Shown here piece after piece: positions 17,209 through 28,215 of a stretch of DNA of 64,000 nt (the first letter of the stretch is position 1; each line of letters begins with the position of its first letter). The DNA lies in the NCBI RefSeq assembly GCF_013155275.1, contig NZ_JABJXS010000001.1:558001-622000 (forward strand), read 5' to 3'. This DNA is from Brenneria sp. hezel4-2-4 (GTDB taxonomy: Bacteria; Pseudomonadota; Gammaproteobacteria; Enterobacterales; Enterobacteriaceae). The notes under the pieces were generated by a model. That model saw only the letters and a list, made by a program, of their open reading frames with translations. It did no database searches and was not told the DNA's origin. A program made the position numbers and the translations under genes.

Positions 17209-18915
17209 ATGAGCTCCGTGAAAAGCAGCCCACTCTCAAAAGGTAGTGATGGATTGACAGCGCTGCTCAGTCGCTTACGGGCCAACCCTAAAATACCTTT
17301 ATTAATAGCGGCCGCGGCAGCCATTGCCATTATTACCGCACTGGCCCTGTGGGCGAAGAGTCCGGACTATCGGGTGTTGTACAGCAATCTGAACGATCGC
17401 GATGGCGGAGCCATTGTACAACAGTTGACTCAGATGAATATCCCCTACCGCTTCGCTGAAGGTGGCGGGGCATTATTAATTCCGGCCGATAAGGTGCATG
17501 AAACCCGCTTGCGTCTGGCACAATCGGGGTTACCCAAAGGCGGCGCGGTTGGATTCGAATTGCTCGATCAGGAAAAATTCGGCATCAGCCAGTTTAGCGA
17601 GCAGATTAACTACCAGCGGGCGCTGGAAGGTGAATTATCCCGTACCATTGAAACCCTGGGACCGGTGCAAAATGCCCGGGTCCATCTGGCCATGCCGAAA
17701 CCTTCGCTGTTCGTGCGCGAGCAAAAGGCGCCCTCCGCATCCGTTACTCTGAATCTGTATCCGGGACGGGCGCTGGATGAGGGGCAAATCAATGCCATCG
17801 CCTATATGGTATCCGGCAGCGTGGCCGGCCTTCCGCCCGATAACGTCACCGTGGTGGACCAGAACGGCCGTTTGCTGACGCAATCCGACGGCACTGGCCG
17901 CGATCTGAACGCCGCGCAGTTGAAATACACCAATGAAGTGGAAAGCCGCTATCAGCGCCGTATTGAAGCCATCCTGTCGCCGATGGTCGGGACCGGCAAC
18001 GTTCATGCACAGGTAACGGCTCAGTTGGATTTCGCCAGCCGGGAACAGACCGACGAGCAGTATCAGCCTAATCAGGCGCCGGAAAAAGCCGCGATTCGCT
18101 CGCAGCAACTCAGCCAAAGTGAACAACGCGGCGGGGCAAATTCTGGCGGCGTGCCCGGGGCGCTGTCCAACCAGCCCTCCCCCGCACCTGTCGCTCCGAT
18201 TACCACGCCTGCGGCCAATGCAAACAATAATGCCGCTAATCAGGCCGGGCAACAAAATAACGCAACAACCGCCCAAACCGCTGCCACTAGCCTGCCCGGC
18301 AATACCCGCCGCGACGAAACCACCAACTATGAGGTAGATCGCACCATCCGCCACACCAAGCAGAGTGCCGGAACGGTACAGCGTCTATCCGTAGCGGTGG
18401 TGGTCAACTATCTGCCGGCAGGTGAAGAGGGTCAACCCGCCGCCCTAACCGACGCGCAGTTGAAACAGATCGAAGATCTGACCCGCGAAGCCATGGGGTT
18501 CAGCAGCGAACGCGGCGATTCAATCAACGTGGTCAATACGCCCTTTACCCAGTCAACCGAGGGCGGCAGCGAGCTTCCATTCTGGCAGCAGCAGGCCTTC
18601 TTCGATCTGCTGATTAATGCCGGCCGCTGGCTGCTGGTGCTGATTGTCGCCTGGATATTATGGCGCAAGCTGGTGCGTCCGCAGTTGCAGAAGAAAACGC
18701 AGCAACAAGAGGCGGCGCTGGCTGCCGCCACTATGGGTAAAGGCGGAAAAGATGATGTGGTCGTGAACCTGAGCACATCGGAAGTAGAACTGCAAAGAAA
18801 ATCGCAACAGCGTGTCAGCGCCGAATTGCAAAGCCAGCGCATCCGCGATCTGGCCGAAAATGACCCGCGCGTTGTCGCCTTGGTAATACGTCAATGGATG
18901 GGTAGTGAACTATGA
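17209..18915 (+). CDS. fliF: Flagellar MS-ring protein FliF
   Basis: Builds the membrane-embedded MS ring on which the basal body assembles. 568 aa from ATG 17209 (CAGGA upstream); an upstream TTG at 17107 would add 34 residues of no family similarity. One membrane segment follows the N-terminus ([20 protein letters not shown], residues about 29-48) and a second near residue 470 ([21 protein letters not shown]). The periplasmic ring domains show [19 protein letters not shown] and [15 protein letters not shown]. The cytoplasmic end (ending [14 protein letters not shown]) binds FliG. It overlaps fliG by four bases. Confidence 0.96.
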   Translation: MSSVKSSPLSKGSDGLTALLSRLRANPKIPLLIAAAAAIAIITALALWAKSPDYRVLYSNLNDRDGGAIVQQLTQMNIPYRFAEGGGALLIPADKVHETRLRLAQSGLPKGGAVGFELLDQEKFGISQFSEQINYQRALEGELSRTIETLGPVQNARVHLAMPKPSLFVREQKAPSASVTLNLYPGRALDEGQINAIAYMVSGSVAGLPPDNVTVVDQNGRLLTQSDGTGRDLNAAQLKYTNEVESRYQRRIEAILSPMVGTGNVHAQVTAQLDFASREQTDEQYQPNQAPEKAAIRSQQLSQSEQRGGANSGGVPGALSNQPSPAPVAPITTPAANANNNAANQAGQQNNATTAQTAATSLPGNTRRDETTNYEVDRTIRHTKQSAGTVQRLSVAVVVNYLPAGEEGQPAALTDAQLKQIEDLTREAMGFSSERGDSINVVNTPFTQSTEGGSELPFWQQQAFFDLLINAGRWLLVLIVAWILWRKLVRPQLQKKTQQQEAALAAATMGKGGKDDVVVNLSTSEVELQRKSQQRVSAELQSQRIRDLAENDPRVVALVIRQWMGSEL

Positions 18916-19904
18916 GTCTGACTGGAACGGAAAAAAGCGCCATCTTATTGATGACGATCGGCGAAGATCGTGCGGCGGATGTGTTTACTCACCTCTCTAC
19001 GCGTGAAGTCCAGCATCTGAGCGCATCCATGGCCAATATGCGTCAGGTTTCCCATCAGCAACTGACAGAAGTGCTGAAAGAGTTCGAAGTGGATGCCGAA
19101 CAGTACGCCGCGCTGAGCGTCAATGCGGGCGATTATCTGCGTTCCGTGCTGGTCAAGGCGTTAGGTGAAGAGCGCGCCTCCAGCCTGTTGGAAGACATAC
19201 TGGAGAGCCGTGAAACCACCTCGGGTATGGAAACCCTTAACTTTATGGAACCGCAAAGCGCCGCCGATCTGATTCGTGATGAGCATCCGCAGATTATCGC
19301 CACCATTCTGGTGCATCTGAAGCGCGCGCAGGCCGCCGATATTCTGGCGTTGTTCGATGAGCGCCTGCGCAACGACGTTATGCTGCGTATCGCCACCTTT
19401 GGCGGGGTGCAGCCTGCCGCACTGGCCGAACTGACCGAAGTGCTGAACGGTTTGCTTGACGGGCAAAACCTCAAGCGCAGCAAGATGGGCGGTGTGCGCA
19501 CCGCCGCTGAGATTATCAACCTGATGAAAGCGCAGCAGGAAGAAGCGGTTATTGAAGCGGTACGCGAATTCGACGGCGAGCTGGCACAAAAAATTATCGA
19601 CGAAATGTTCCTGTTCGAGAATCTGGTCGACGTGGACGACCGCAGTATTCAGCGGCTATTGCAGGAAGTGGAATCCGAATCGCTGCTGTTGGCGCTGAAA
19701 GGCGCAGACGAACCGCTGCGCGAAAAATTCCTGCGCAATATGTCGCAACGGGCGGCCGAAATTTTGCGCGACGACCTAACCACCCGCGGGCCGGTGCGGA
19801 TGTCGCAGGTGGAAACCGAACAGAAAGCCATTCTGCTTATCGTTCGCCGTCTGGCCGACAGCGGCGAGATAATTATCGGCGGCGGCGAGGATACCTATGT
19901 CTGA
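18912..19904 (+). CDS. fliG: Flagellar motor switch protein FliG
   Basis: C-ring subunit that couples to the stator through its C-terminal charged helix. 330 aa, one less than E. coli. Visible are the N-terminal MS-ring-binding part ([21 protein letters not shown]), the EHPQ motif ([15 protein letters not shown]) and the C-terminal torque domain with [20 protein letters not shown] and [20 protein letters not shown]. Overlaps fliF (4 nt) and fliH (8 nt), so translation is likely coupled. Confidence 0.97.
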   Translation: MSLTGTEKSAILLMTIGEDRAADVFTHLSTREVQHLSASMANMRQVSHQQLTEVLKEFEVDAEQYAALSVNAGDYLRSVLVKALGEERASSLLEDILESRETTSGMETLNFMEPQSAADLIRDEHPQIIATILVHLKRAQAADILALFDERLRNDVMLRIATFGGVQPAALAELTEVLNGLLDGQNLKRSKMGGVRTAAEIINLMKAQQEEAVIEAVREFDGELAQKIIDEMFLFENLVDVDDRSIQRLLQEVESESLLLALKGADEPLREKFLRNMSQRAAEILRDDLTTRGPVRMSQVETEQKAILLIVRRLADSGEIIIGGGEDTYV

Positions 19905-20604
19905 TGCCCTGAACGATCAACCATGGCAACGCTGGACACTGGACGACTTCGCCGCGCCGCCAGTCTCGCCAGCGCCGGAATCGCCATCCAGCGACGCGGA
20001 TGAGCGAACGGAGGCGGCGGACGCGGTTGTTCAACCCGTTGACGAACTGCAAATATTGCGTGACCGTGTTCAGCAGGAAGCTTATCAGACGGGTTTTAGT
20101 CAGGGACAAAAACAGGGGTACGATGCCGGTTATCAGGCTGGATTGACAGCCGGTCAACAACAGGGGTTACAGGATGCTCACCAGCAGCAACAGCCGCTGA
20201 CCGAGCAGTTGCAGCAGATGGTCACCGAATTCCAGCAAACGCTTGACGCGCTGGACAGCGTTATTCCCGCCCGGCTGATGCAGTTGGCGCTGACGGCCGC
20301 CAAACAAATTCTGGGACAGCCTCCGGTCTGCGACGGCACCGCCCTGCTCAATCAGATTCAGCAGTTGATTCAGCAGGAACCCATGTTAAGCGGCAAGCCT
20401 CAGCTACGCGTGCACCCGGCCGATCTCGAACGTATCGAGCAGGCTCTCGGCCCAACGCTAAGCCTGCACGGTTGGCGTCTGCTGGCGGATAATCAGCTTC
20501 ACCCCGGCGGATGCAAAGTCAGTGCCGAAGAGGGCGATCTCGACGCCAGCCTGGCGACCCGCTGGCAGGAGCTGTGCCACCTTGCGGCACCGGGAGAGCT
20601 ATGA
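19897..20604 (+). CDS. fliH: Flagellar assembly protein FliH
   Basis: Regulator of the FliI export ATPase; forms the FliH2-FliI complex. 235 aa. The long central stretch rich in Gln with GxxxG-like repeats ([29 protein letters not shown]) is characteristic, and the C-terminal part ([16 protein letters not shown]) is the FliI-binding domain. The stop TGA overlaps the ATGATG start of fliI. Confidence 0.94.
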   Translation: MSDALNDQPWQRWTLDDFAAPPVSPAPESPSSDADERTEAADAVVQPVDELQILRDRVQQEAYQTGFSQGQKQGYDAGYQAGLTAGQQQGLQDAHQQQQPLTEQLQQMVTEFQQTLDALDSVIPARLMQLALTAAKQILGQPPVCDGTALLNQIQQLIQQEPMLSGKPQLRVHPADLERIEQALGPTLSLHGWRLLADNQLHPGGCKVSAEEGDLDASLATRWQELCHLAAPGEL

Positions 20605-21980
20605 TGACGCAACGCCTCGCTCGCTGGATCTCGTCGCTGGATGTGCTTGAAAAGCGCATTGCCGCTACGCCGTCCGTACGTCGCTACGGCCGCCTGACGC
20701 GAGCGACCGGGTTAGTCCTTGAAGCCACGGGGCTGCATCTGCCGTTGGGCGCGACCTGTTTTATCGAGCGGCAAAACGGTCATCAGACCGAAGAGGTTGA
20801 AAGCGAAGTAGTCGGCTTTAAAGGGCAGAGTCTGTTTCTGATGCCGCTGGAAGAAGTTGAAGGCATTACGCCAGGCGCGCGAGTCTATGCCCGGCAAAGC
20901 CTTGAGGGCACCCCACAGGGGAAACAATTGCCGTTGGGACCCGAACTGCTCGGCAGAGTGCTGGACGGCAGCGCTAAACCGCTGGACGGTTTTCCTGCCC
21001 CGGAAACAGGTTATCGCGCGCCGTTGCTTACCGCACCATTCAATCCCTTGCAGCGTACCGCGATTGAACATGTTCTGGACGTTGGAGTACGCGCCATCAA
21101 CGCGTTGTTGACCGTCGGCCGCGGCCAGCGTATGGGGCTATTTGCCGGCTCCGGCGTGGGTAAGAGCGTGCTGTTGGGGATGATGGCCCGTTACACCCAG
21201 GCGGATGTTATCGTGGTGGGGCTTATCGGCGAACGCGGTCGGGAAGTGAAGGATTTTATTGAAAATATTCTCGGCAGCGAAGGGCTGGCTCGTTCAGTGG
21301 TCATTGCCGCGCCGGCGGATGTGTCTCCCCTGCTGCGCATGCAGGGCGCGGCCTATGCCACGCGCATTGCCGAAGATTTCCGCGATCGGGGCCAGCACGT
21401 CTTGTTGATTATGGACTCCCTGACCCGCTATGCCATGGCCCAGCGCGAAATCGCCTTGGCGATTGGCGAACCACCGGCGACCAAAGGCTATCCGCCCTCC
21501 GTTTTTGCCAAGCTCCCGGCGCTGGTGGAACGCGCGGGTAACGGTATACATGGCGGCGGCTCCATCACCGCATTTTATACTGTGCTGACCGAAGGGGACG
21601 ACCAGCAGGATCCGATAGCCGATTCCGCTCGCGCCATTCTTGACGGACACATTGTTCTGTCTCGTCAGTTGGCAGAGTCCGGCCATTATCCGGCCATCGA
21701 TATCGAAGCGTCGATCAGCCGCGCCATGACGTCGCTGATCGACGAGCGCCACTACGCCACGGTACGTCAGTTTAAGCAATTGTTATCCAGCTATCAGCGC
21801 AATCGCGACCTTATCAGCGTGGGAGCCTATGCCAGCGGCAGCGATCCGATGTTGGATCGGGCGATTCAACTGTATCCGCAGTTGGAGGCTTTTTTGCAGC
21901 AGGGCATGTTTGAACGCTGCGACTATGAAACGGCGCGGCAGAATCTGGATATGCTTTTCCAGACAGATAGGGGCGCATGA
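20601..21980 (+). CDS. fliI: Flagellum-specific ATPase FliI
   Basis: Hexameric ATPase of the flagellar type III export apparatus, related to F1-beta. 459 aa if the first of two tandem ATG codons (20601, 20604) is used. Walker A is [15 protein letters not shown], Walker B is [13 protein letters not shown], and [16 protein letters not shown] is the family signature. The N-terminal [18 protein letters not shown] matches E. coli almost residue for residue. A longer frame from 20511 is an artefact of the overlap with fliH. Overlaps fliJ by four bases. Confidence 0.97.
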   Translation: MMTQRLARWISSLDVLEKRIAATPSVRRYGRLTRATGLVLEATGLHLPLGATCFIERQNGHQTEEVESEVVGFKGQSLFLMPLEEVEGITPGARVYARQSLEGTPQGKQLPLGPELLGRVLDGSAKPLDGFPAPETGYRAPLLTAPFNPLQRTAIEHVLDVGVRAINALLTVGRGQRMGLFAGSGVGKSVLLGMMARYTQADVIVVGLIGERGREVKDFIENILGSEGLARSVVIAAPADVSPLLRMQGAAYATRIAEDFRDRGQHVLLIMDSLTRYAMAQREIALAIGEPPATKGYPPSVFAKLPALVERAGNGIHGGGSITAFYTVLTEGDDQQDPIADSARAILDGHIVLSRQLAESGHYPAIDIEASISRAMTSLIDERHYATVRQFKQLLSSYQRNRDLISVGAYASGSDPMLDRAIQLYPQLEAFLQQGMFERCDYETARQNLDMLFQTDRGA

Positions 21981-22417
21981 TGAAAAGTGAATCGCCGATG
22001 GAAACATTACGCGATCTGGCGCAAAAAGATGCGGACGAAGCAGCCGTACTACTGGGTAAAGTTCGCCAGTCGCATCTTCAAGCGCAAAAACAGCTCGACA
22101 TGTTGCTGCAATATGAGGACGATTATAGGCAGCAATTGCAAAATAATCTGGGAAGCGGCATCGCCTCTAGCAATTGGCATAATTATCAACAATTTATACA
22201 AACGCTTGAAAAAGCGATCGAGCAACATCGGCAACAGTTGACGCTATGGAATCAGCGCTTGCAGCAGGCGATTCAAGCCTGGCAGGCAAAACAGCAACGT
22301 CTGAACGCTTTTGTCACATTGCAGGAACGAGCCACGCAGAAGCTGGTGCGGCAGGAAAACCGTCGCGAACAAAAACTGATGGATGAGTTTGCACAACGTA
22401 CCTCGTTGAGGAAATAA
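21977..22417 (+). CDS. fliJ: Flagellar export protein FliJ
   Basis: Coiled-coil central stalk-like component of the export ATPase complex. 146 aa (or 145 from the next ATG); E. coli has 147. Nearly the whole protein is predicted antiparallel coiled coil, with heptad-like runs rich in Gln, Leu and Lys ([20 protein letters not shown]). Position between fliI and fliK and the four-base overlap with fliI confirm the identity. Confidence 0.92.
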   Translation: MMKSESPMETLRDLAQKDADEAAVLLGKVRQSHLQAQKQLDMLLQYEDDYRQQLQNNLGSGIASSNWHNYQQFIQTLEKAIEQHRQQLTLWNQRLQQAIQAWQAKQQRLNAFVTLQERATQKLVRQENRREQKLMDEFAQRTSLRK

Positions 22418-22420
22418 TTT

Positions 22421-23806
22421 ATGAATCTGTCCACTGTCACCATGATTACTACAAATGACAATCAACGTGTTGACCAAAACGTTGTGAATAGTGGTATTCC
22501 CGATTTTTCTGCACCAGAGCAAAGTTTCGATCGGGTTCTTGCGTCTACGCTGAACAATAGTCAGAAAACCGCGGTGAAGGAAGAAAAAACGTCGGATAAA
22601 AATCAGGCGGATAGCGCCGAGCCGCAGGGCGCGGAGGTTGCTCAGGCCAGCGGCAGCGCCGAACAGGCATTGACGGAAGTCGCCGCGGAAAATGTATCTT
22701 TCCATAAGAGCAAAAAATCAACGCAGGATGAGAACGTCGATGCCGCCAGCGCGGATGTCGCGCTTTCTTTCGTTGCTGCCGGTATGCAGAGTGAGAGTAA
22801 AATAGCTTTACCCACCGCTGACGGCTCTACGGCGGTAGCGGTCGGGCAGAGTCCGGCGACGGCGGATGAAGCGACCCAATTGCTGGTTTCGATGATCCAG
22901 GCTAGCCAGACGCCGGCGAGTACGTCGGTTCCGGCGGCCAGCGTCGCCGCGGAAGGTACTGAGCAGGCGGCAACCGCAGCGATACTGGCGCCCGTAACGC
23001 AGGCGAAAGCATCAGCCACGGCAGTGGATAACAGCGCCTTTCTGGCGGAAGATAATGCGCCCGATACGCTGCCATCGGCCACCACGGCCTCGCAATCCAA
23101 ATCTTCGCTCTCCGGCCGTAGTCTATCCGAACATAACGAAGCCATCGCCGATGTAAAGAGCCGCACACAGGCTCTACAGCAAGAAACCTCGCTCAGAGCC
23201 GGGTCTGACGCCGCATCATTTACTTCGGCCGGTCAGCACGACGCGCAGCCCGCCGGCAATCAGTCGTTATCCACCGCGACCGTTGCCGTACAGCAACCGG
23301 TATCCGTAAGTGCGCAAGCACCGGCAATTCAGACCAGCGCATCAATAGCGCCAACGATAACCGCGCAGATCAACGCGCAGTTGGGCAGCGACGAATGGCA
23401 ACAGGCCGTCAGCCAGCAGGTGATTATGTTTACCCGCAACGGTCAGCAAAATGCGGAACTGCGACTGCACCCGCAGGAACTGGGGGCATTGCAAATCAGT
23501 CTCAAGTTGGATGACAACCAGGCCCATCTGCATCTGGTATCGGCAAACAGCCAGGTAAGAGCGGCGATGGAGGCAGCCCTCCCCCATCTGCGCACCTCAA
23601 TGGCGGAAAGCGGCATCAACTTAGGGCAAGCCAGTGTGGGCAGTGATGCCTCGCCAGGGTGGCAGCAGCAGGAACAGCAGCAATTCCAGAGTGGAAGCGC
23701 CGAGCAAAGCCTATTGAATGAAGGCATTGGGGCGCAGACAGTCGTTCAAACAGCATCGGTCGCCGATGTGGCCGCCCTCTCTGGCAGAGTAGATATTTTT
23801 GCCTGA
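22421..23806 (+). CDS. fliK: Flagellar hook-length control protein FliK
   Basis: Molecular ruler that measures hook length and triggers the switch of export substrates. 461 aa, longer than the E. coli protein (375). The N-terminal two thirds (to about residue 300) is low-complexity, rich in Ala, Ser, Thr and Gln. The conserved C-terminal switch domain includes LRLHPQELGALQISLKLDDN and HLVSANSQVRAAMEAALPHL. It follows fliJ by three bases. The extra length lies in the variable ruler part. Confidence 0.94.
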   Translation: MNLSTVTMITTNDNQRVDQNVVNSGIPDFSAPEQSFDRVLASTLNNSQKTAVKEEKTSDKNQADSAEPQGAEVAQASGSAEQALTEVAAENVSFHKSKKSTQDENVDAASADVALSFVAAGMQSESKIALPTADGSTAVAVGQSPATADEATQLLVSMIQASQTPASTSVPAASVAAEGTEQAATAAILAPVTQAKASATAVDNSAFLAEDNAPDTLPSATTASQSKSSLSGRSLSEHNEAIADVKSRTQALQQETSLRAGSDAASFTSAGQHDAQPAGNQSLSTATVAVQQPVSVSAQAPAIQTSASIAPTITAQINAQLGSDEWQQAVSQQVIMFTRNGQQNAELRLHPQELGALQISLKLDDNQAHLHLVSANSQVRAAMEAALPHLRTSMAESGINLGQASVGSDASPGWQQQEQQQFQSGSAEQSLLNEGIGAQTVVQTASVADVAALSGRVDIFA

Positions 23807-23961
23807 CCTGTGTGAGTAAACGCACAAGTTAACGCGATTTTCTTGGTCTATTCCCGCTATTGATGGCCGGAATTGACGGGATAATCATTGATATTACGCA
23901 TTAATTCAGAGCGCTGCTATTCTGCACTGGATATCAATAGTCACAGGAATTATCTTTAGCT
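23807..23961 (+). other. fliK-fliL intergenic promoter region
   Basis: 155 bp gap where the fliLMNOPQR operon promoter should lie. CGCTATTG (about 23856) and AACGCG (about 23833) resemble FlhDC half-sites, but the spacing and partner halves are poor, so no box is called. Confidence 0.35.
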
Positions 23962-24441
23962 ATGTCTGAAAATGCACTCCCGTCAGGACGTAAACGCTCT
24001 GTTTGGCTTATCGTTTTGCTTATTATCCTCTTTGCCGGCGGCACCGCGGCGGGCGTAAGCTGGTGGTTTTTACATCAGCAAAAATCTGCCGCCGCCGAGC
24101 AGGTAGCGCCTCCGCCGCCAGAGCCGGTTTTTATGCCGTTGGATACGTTTACGGTTAATCTGGTCAACCCAGACAACGACCCTGACCGGGTACTGTATGT
24201 CGGTTTTACCCTGCGTTTGCCGGATGAGGCGACGCGCAGTCAGTTAAATAACTATTTGCCCGAAGTACGCAGCAGACTACTGTTGCTGCTTTCCCGCCAG
24301 AATGCGATCGAGCTGGCTCAAGAGCAGGGGAAACAGAAACTGGTGGAGGACATTAAACAGGTTCTAAGTACACCACTGGTTCCTGGTCAACCGAATCTGA
24401 TCGTTACTGATGTTCTGTTCACTGCTTTTATACTGCGATAA
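23962..24441 (+). CDS. fliL: Flagellar basal body-associated protein FliL
   Basis: Inner-membrane protein that associates with the stator and affects torque and swarming. 159 aa with a basic N-terminus and one membrane segment ([22 protein letters not shown], residues about 13-34), then a periplasmic domain containing [19 protein letters not shown]. First gene of fliLMNOPQR; fliM starts five bases after its stop. Confidence 0.94.
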   Translation: MSENALPSGRKRSVWLIVLLIILFAGGTAAGVSWWFLHQQKSAAAEQVAPPPPEPVFMPLDTFTVNLVNPDNDPDRVLYVGFTLRLPDEATRSQLNNYLPEVRSRLLLLLSRQNAIELAQEQGKQKLVEDIKQVLSTPLVPGQPNLIVTDVLFTAFILR

Positions 24442-24446
24442 ATATT

Positions 24447-25457
24447 ATGGGCGATAGCATTCTTTCTCAGGCAGAAATTGACGCACTACTGAACGGTGAC
24501 AGCGATGGCGGCGAAAAACCGGATGTCGCCTCCGGAACCGATGGGGATGTCAGGCCCTACGATCCCAATACGCAACGCCGCGTCGTGCGGGAACGTTTAC
24601 AGGCGTTGGAAATTATTAACGAGCGTTTTGCCCGCCAGTTTCGCATGGGGTTGTTCAACCTGTTAAGACGAAGCCCGGATATTACCGTCGGGGCGATAAA
24701 GATCCAGCCTTATCATGAGTTTGCCCGTAACCTTCCGGTGCCGACCAACCTGAACCTGATTCACCTCAAGCCGCTGCGCGGTACGGCTCTATTTGTTTTT
24801 TCGCCAAGCCTGGTGTTTATCGCCGTCGATAACCTATTTGGCGGCGACGGCCGATTCCCTACCAAGGTCGAAGGTCGTGAATTTACCCATACGGAACAGC
24901 GTGTTGTGAAGCGTATGCTACGTCTGGCGCTGGAGGCTTATAGCGATGCCTGGAACGCCATCTATAAACTCGATATAGAGTACGTTCGCTCCGAAATGCA
25001 GGTAAAGTTCACCAATATCACCACCTCCCCTAACGATATTGTAGTAACCACGCCTTTTCACGTTGAAATTGGTTCGCTGACCGGCGAATTTAACATCTGT
25101 ATTCCTTTCGCGATGATTGAGCCGCTGCGTGAATTGCTGGTGAATCCGCCGTTGGAAAACTCGCAGCGGGAAGACCAAAGCTGGCGGGAAACCCTGACCA
25201 AACAGGTACAACATTCAGAGCTGGAACTGATAGCCAATTTTGTCGATATTCCTTTACGCCTGTCGCGGGTACTCAAATTGCAGCCCGGCGACGTACTGCC
25301 GATTGATAAACCGGAAAGATTAATTGCCCACGTTGACGGCGTTCCAGTGCTGACCGGGCAATACGGCACGCTGAACGGGCAATATGCCTTGCGTGTGGAA
25401 CATTTAATTAACCCCATATTGAATTCTCTGAATGATGAGGAACAGCCCCATGAGTGA
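24447..25457 (+). CDS. fliM: Flagellar motor switch protein FliM
   Basis: C-ring protein that binds phospho-CheY through its N-terminal peptide, visible here as ILSQAEIDALLN (residues 5-16). 336 aa. The middle domain includes RRSPDITVGAIKIQPYHEFARN and the C-terminal SpoA-type domain ends LNSLNDEEQ. Overlaps fliN by eight bases. Length agrees with E. coli (334). Confidence 0.96.
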   Translation: MGDSILSQAEIDALLNGDSDGGEKPDVASGTDGDVRPYDPNTQRRVVRERLQALEIINERFARQFRMGLFNLLRRSPDITVGAIKIQPYHEFARNLPVPTNLNLIHLKPLRGTALFVFSPSLVFIAVDNLFGGDGRFPTKVEGREFTHTEQRVVKRMLRLALEAYSDAWNAIYKLDIEYVRSEMQVKFTNITTSPNDIVVTTPFHVEIGSLTGEFNICIPFAMIEPLRELLVNPPLENSQREDQSWRETLTKQVQHSELELIANFVDIPLRLSRVLKLQPGDVLPIDKPERLIAHVDGVPVLTGQYGTLNGQYALRVEHLINPILNSLNDEEQPHE

Positions 25458-25863
25458 CAACAAGAACCCGTCCGAAGAAAAGGATTCAGTGGACGATCTG
25501 TGGGCTGATGCGTTTAACGAGCAACAAGCCGCAGAAAAAACCACCGCCAGTACCGACGGCGTTTTCAACGCACTGGATGTGCAGGACGGTATCGGTTCGC
25601 TGCATGACATCGATCTTATCCTGGATATTCCGGTCAAACTTACGGTCGAACTGGGCCGCACCAAGATGACGATTAAGGAGCTCCTGCGTTTATCCCAGGG
25701 GTCGGTCGTCGCCCTGGACGGATTGGCCGGCGAACCGCTGGACATCCTGATTAACGGATATCTGATCGCCCAGGGGGAAGTGGTGGTTGTAGCGGATAAA
25801 TATGGCGTCCGTATTACGGATATCATTACTCCGACCGAACGTATGCGTCGCTTGAGCCGCTAA
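25450..25863 (+). CDS. fliN: Flagellar motor switch protein FliN
   Basis: Forms the lower C-ring with FliM and docks FliH for export. 137 aa from ATG 25450, the same as E. coli; an in-frame ATG at 25432 would add six residues inside fliM. The C-terminal SpoA domain shows ILDIPVKLTVELGRTKMTIKELLRLSQGSVVALDGLAGEPLDI. Its TAA stop overlaps the fliO ATG. Confidence 0.95.
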   Translation: MSDNKNPSEEKDSVDDLWADAFNEQQAAEKTTASTDGVFNALDVQDGIGSLHDIDLILDIPVKLTVELGRTKMTIKELLRLSQGSVVALDGLAGEPLDILINGYLIAQGEVVVVADKYGVRITDIITPTERMRRLSR

Positions 25864-26273
25864 TGCTGAACTCGCTTCCATCATCTTCCCAGACTGCACT
25901 GTCGACCGTCCCGGCCGAAGCTCCCTTGACCGGTGGTATGCTGCTGACGCAGGTCGGCGGCGTACTTGGCGGGATCCTGCTGTTCATTCTTTTGATTGCC
26001 TGGCTAATGCGTAAACTGGGTTTTGCCCCGCAGACCAAGTCCAATAAATTGCTCAAGGTGGTTTCGGCATGTCAGGTCGGTCAGCGGGAAAGAGTGGTGA
26101 TTGTTGAAGTGGATGACAGTTGGCTGGTGTTAGGCGTGACCACGCAAAACGTTACCCTGCTGCACACGCTGCCCGCCCGGCCGCAGGATAGCGTCGAATC
26201 CGCTCAGGCAAAGCCAATGGAGTTTGCCCGGTTGTTGCAAAAAGTATTAAAGCGTCCGGAAAAGCCGGAATGA
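25863..26273 (+). CDS. fliO: Flagellar biosynthesis protein FliO
   Basis: Bitopic membrane protein that stabilises FliP during assembly of the export gate. 136 aa with a single membrane segment ([23 protein letters not shown], about residues 32-54) and a cytoplasmic tail with [21 protein letters not shown]. Starts in the fliN stop codon (TAATG) and overlaps fliP by four bases. FliO is variable, but the position and features are clear. Confidence 0.92.
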   Translation: MLNSLPSSSQTALSTVPAEAPLTGGMLLTQVGGVLGGILLFILLIAWLMRKLGFAPQTKSNKLLKVVSACQVGQRERVVIVEVDDSWLVLGVTTQNVTLLHTLPARPQDSVESAQAKPMEFARLLQKVLKRPEKPE

Positions 26274-27049
26274 ATATGATCCAACGTCTATCATCCCGTT
26301 TATTGAAAGCGTCCCGCGGGTTGGCCTACCCGGTCGCCGGCAGTTTACTGCTGCTGTCTCCCGCCGTTTTTGCCCAGTTGCCGGGATTAGTGAGCCAGCC
26401 GCTGCCGAATGGAGGGCAAAGCTGGACGTTACCGGTTCAGACTCTGGTTCTACTGACGTCGCTGACGTTTATTCCGGCTGCGCTGCTGATGATGACCAGC
26501 TTTACCCGTATCATCATAGTGCTCAGCCTGTTGCGTAATGCGCTGGGCACCCCTTCGGCGCCGCCGAATCAGATACTGCTGGGGCTGAGCCTTTTTCTGA
26601 CGTTTTTCATTATGTCGCCGGTGCTGACCAAGATTTATCAAGACGCCTACCTTCCGTTTAGCCAGGACAGCATCAGTATGGAGGTAGCGATCGAACGCGG
26701 CGCCCAGCCGTTGCGCGAATTTATGCTGCGTCAAACGCGCGAAGCCGATTTAGCGCTATTTACCCGCCTGGCCAATATCCCGGCACCGGAAGGCCCGGAA
26801 GCCGTTCCCATGCGCGTATTGTTGCCGTCTTTCGTCACCAGTGAATTGAAAACCGCGTTTCAGATCGGTTTTACCGTATTTATTCCTTTTCTTATTATCG
26901 ATCTGGTGGTTGCCAGCGTCCTGATGGCGCTGGGGATGATGATGGTGCCGCCGGCGACGGTATCGCTGCCGTTTAAACTGATGCTGTTCGTGCTTATTGA
27001 CGGTTGGCAGCTCCTTCTGGGTTCCCTGGCTCAGAGTTTTTATAGTTGA
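26270..27049 (+). CDS. fliP: Flagellar biosynthetic protein FliP
   Basis: Core of the FliPQR export gate. 259 aa. A cleavable signal peptide is predicted (residues about 1-35, ending LLSPAVFAQ), unusual for a polytopic export-gate protein but typical of FliP. Four membrane segments follow, with the family signature [21 protein letters not shown] and [18 protein letters not shown]. Followed by fliQ after 26 nt. Confidence 0.96.
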   Translation: MNMIQRLSSRLLKASRGLAYPVAGSLLLLSPAVFAQLPGLVSQPLPNGGQSWTLPVQTLVLLTSLTFIPAALLMMTSFTRIIIVLSLLRNALGTPSAPPNQILLGLSLFLTFFIMSPVLTKIYQDAYLPFSQDSISMEVAIERGAQPLREFMLRQTREADLALFTRLANIPAPEGPEAVPMRVLLPSFVTSELKTAFQIGFTVFIPFLIIDLVVASVLMALGMMMVPPATVSLPFKLMLFVLIDGWQLLLGSLAQSFYS

Positions 27050-27075
27050 TCTAAAAATAGTGTGGGGAAAAGAGC

Positions 27076-27345
27076 ATGACACCAGAATCGGTAATGGCTC
27101 TCGGCTATGAAGCGATGAAAATCGCCTTGTTGCTGGCTGCGCCGCTGTTGCTTTCCGCGCTGTTTAGCGGATTGATCGTCAGCCTGTTGCAGGCGGCAAC
27201 GCAGATTAATGAAATGACGCTCTCTTTTATTCCCAAGATATTGTCCGTATTTGTCGCCATTCTTATCGCCGGACCCTGGATGCTCAGTCTGATCCTTGAT
27301 TATATGAGAACGCTTTTCAGCAATCTGCCGACCCTTATCGGTTAG
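27076..27345 (+). CDS. fliQ: Flagellar biosynthetic protein FliQ
   Basis: Small export-gate component with two membrane segments; 89 aa, equal to E. coli. Motifs [20 protein letters not shown] and the start [20 protein letters not shown] are characteristic. fliR starts two bases after the stop. Confidence 0.96.
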   Translation: MTPESVMALGYEAMKIALLLAAPLLLSALFSGLIVSLLQAATQINEMTLSFIPKILSVFVAILIAGPWMLSLILDYMRTLFSNLPTLIG

Positions 27346-27347
27346 CC

Positions 27348-28130
27348 ATGATTGAATTAAATAGCCAGTCGTACGCTGAATGGTTGGTGCAATATTTCTG
27401 GCCTTTCGTCAGACTGCTGGCGCTAGTGGCGACCGCGCCGATACTTAGCGAACGGGAGATCAACTTTCGGGTGAAAATTGGTCTGTCCCTGCTGATAACC
27501 TTTCTTATTGCTCCGCATATCGAATTTAATCCAACGCCTATTTTTTCCGCCGCAGGGTTCTGGCTACTCTTGCAGCAGATGCTTATCGGTATTACGTTGG
27601 GACTCACCATGCAGTTGGCGTTTGCTATTTTCCGCCATGCCGGTGAAGTGATTGGCCTGCAGATGGGGCTATCTTTCGCCACCTTCTTCGACCCTTCCGG
27701 CGGTCCGAATATGCCGGTATTAGCACGGTTCCTGAATCTGCTGGCAATGATGCTGTTTCTGACCTTTGACGGCCATTTATGGCTGATTTCTCTACTAGCC
27801 GATAGCTTTCACACGCTCCCCATCGGCGGCGGGCCGTTAAATGCCAACGTTTTTCTATCCATAGCCAGAGCCGGCGGCATCATTTTTATTAACGGACTCA
27901 TGTTGGCTTTGCCCATCATCACGCTGCTGCTGGTGATTAATATGGCGCTCGGGATATTAAACCGGGTTTCACCGCAGTTATCCGTCTTTGTTATTGGTTT
28001 TCCCGTTACGCTGACCGTAGGGATATTAACCATCGGATTACTGCTTCCCCTGATTGCCCCTTTCGCCGAACATGTATTTGGCGAAATCTTCGATTTGCTG
28101 GCCAATATATTGTCAGATTTGCCATCCTAA
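27348..28130 (+). CDS. fliR: Flagellar biosynthetic protein FliR
   Basis: Third component of the FliPQR export gate, 260 aa with about six membrane segments. [36 protein letters not shown] is the family-defining stretch (about residues 104-139). Last gene of the fliL operon; a hairpin region separates it from convergent flgL. In E. coli rcsA and dsrB follow fliR; here dsrB is found 31 kb away near the Trg-like receptor. Confidence 0.96.
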   Translation: MIELNSQSYAEWLVQYFWPFVRLLALVATAPILSEREINFRVKIGLSLLITFLIAPHIEFNPTPIFSAAGFWLLLQQMLIGITLGLTMQLAFAIFRHAGEVIGLQMGLSFATFFDPSGGPNMPVLARFLNLLAMMLFLTFDGHLWLISLLADSFHTLPIGGGPLNANVFLSIARAGGIIFINGLMLALPIITLLLVINMALGILNRVSPQLSVFVIGFPVTLTVGILTIGLLLPLIAPFAEHVFGEIFDLLANILSDLPS

Positions 28131-28135
28131 TGGAT

Positions 28136-28170
28136 AAAAAAATGTGTGTCATCATTACGATGACACACAT
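28136..28170 (-). terminator. Terminator of flgKL between convergent fliR and flgL
   Basis: ATGTGTGTCATC (28142-28153) and GATGACACACAT (28159-28170) form a perfect 12-bp stem with a 5-nt loop. The T-run follows on the minus strand only (seven T residues), so it is a canonical terminator for flgKL; on the plus strand the stem is followed by A residues, so fliL-fliR lacks a U-tract here. Confidence 0.9.
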
Positions 28171-28215
28171 AAAAAATGTGCCCGGTTTGTAGCACATTTA
28201 AATTACGTAAACGCT

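Noticed and set aside
20511-20600. Longer fliI start inside fliH
   Set aside because: No family similarity upstream of the tandem ATG at 20601; the overlap with fliH is only 4 bases with that start.
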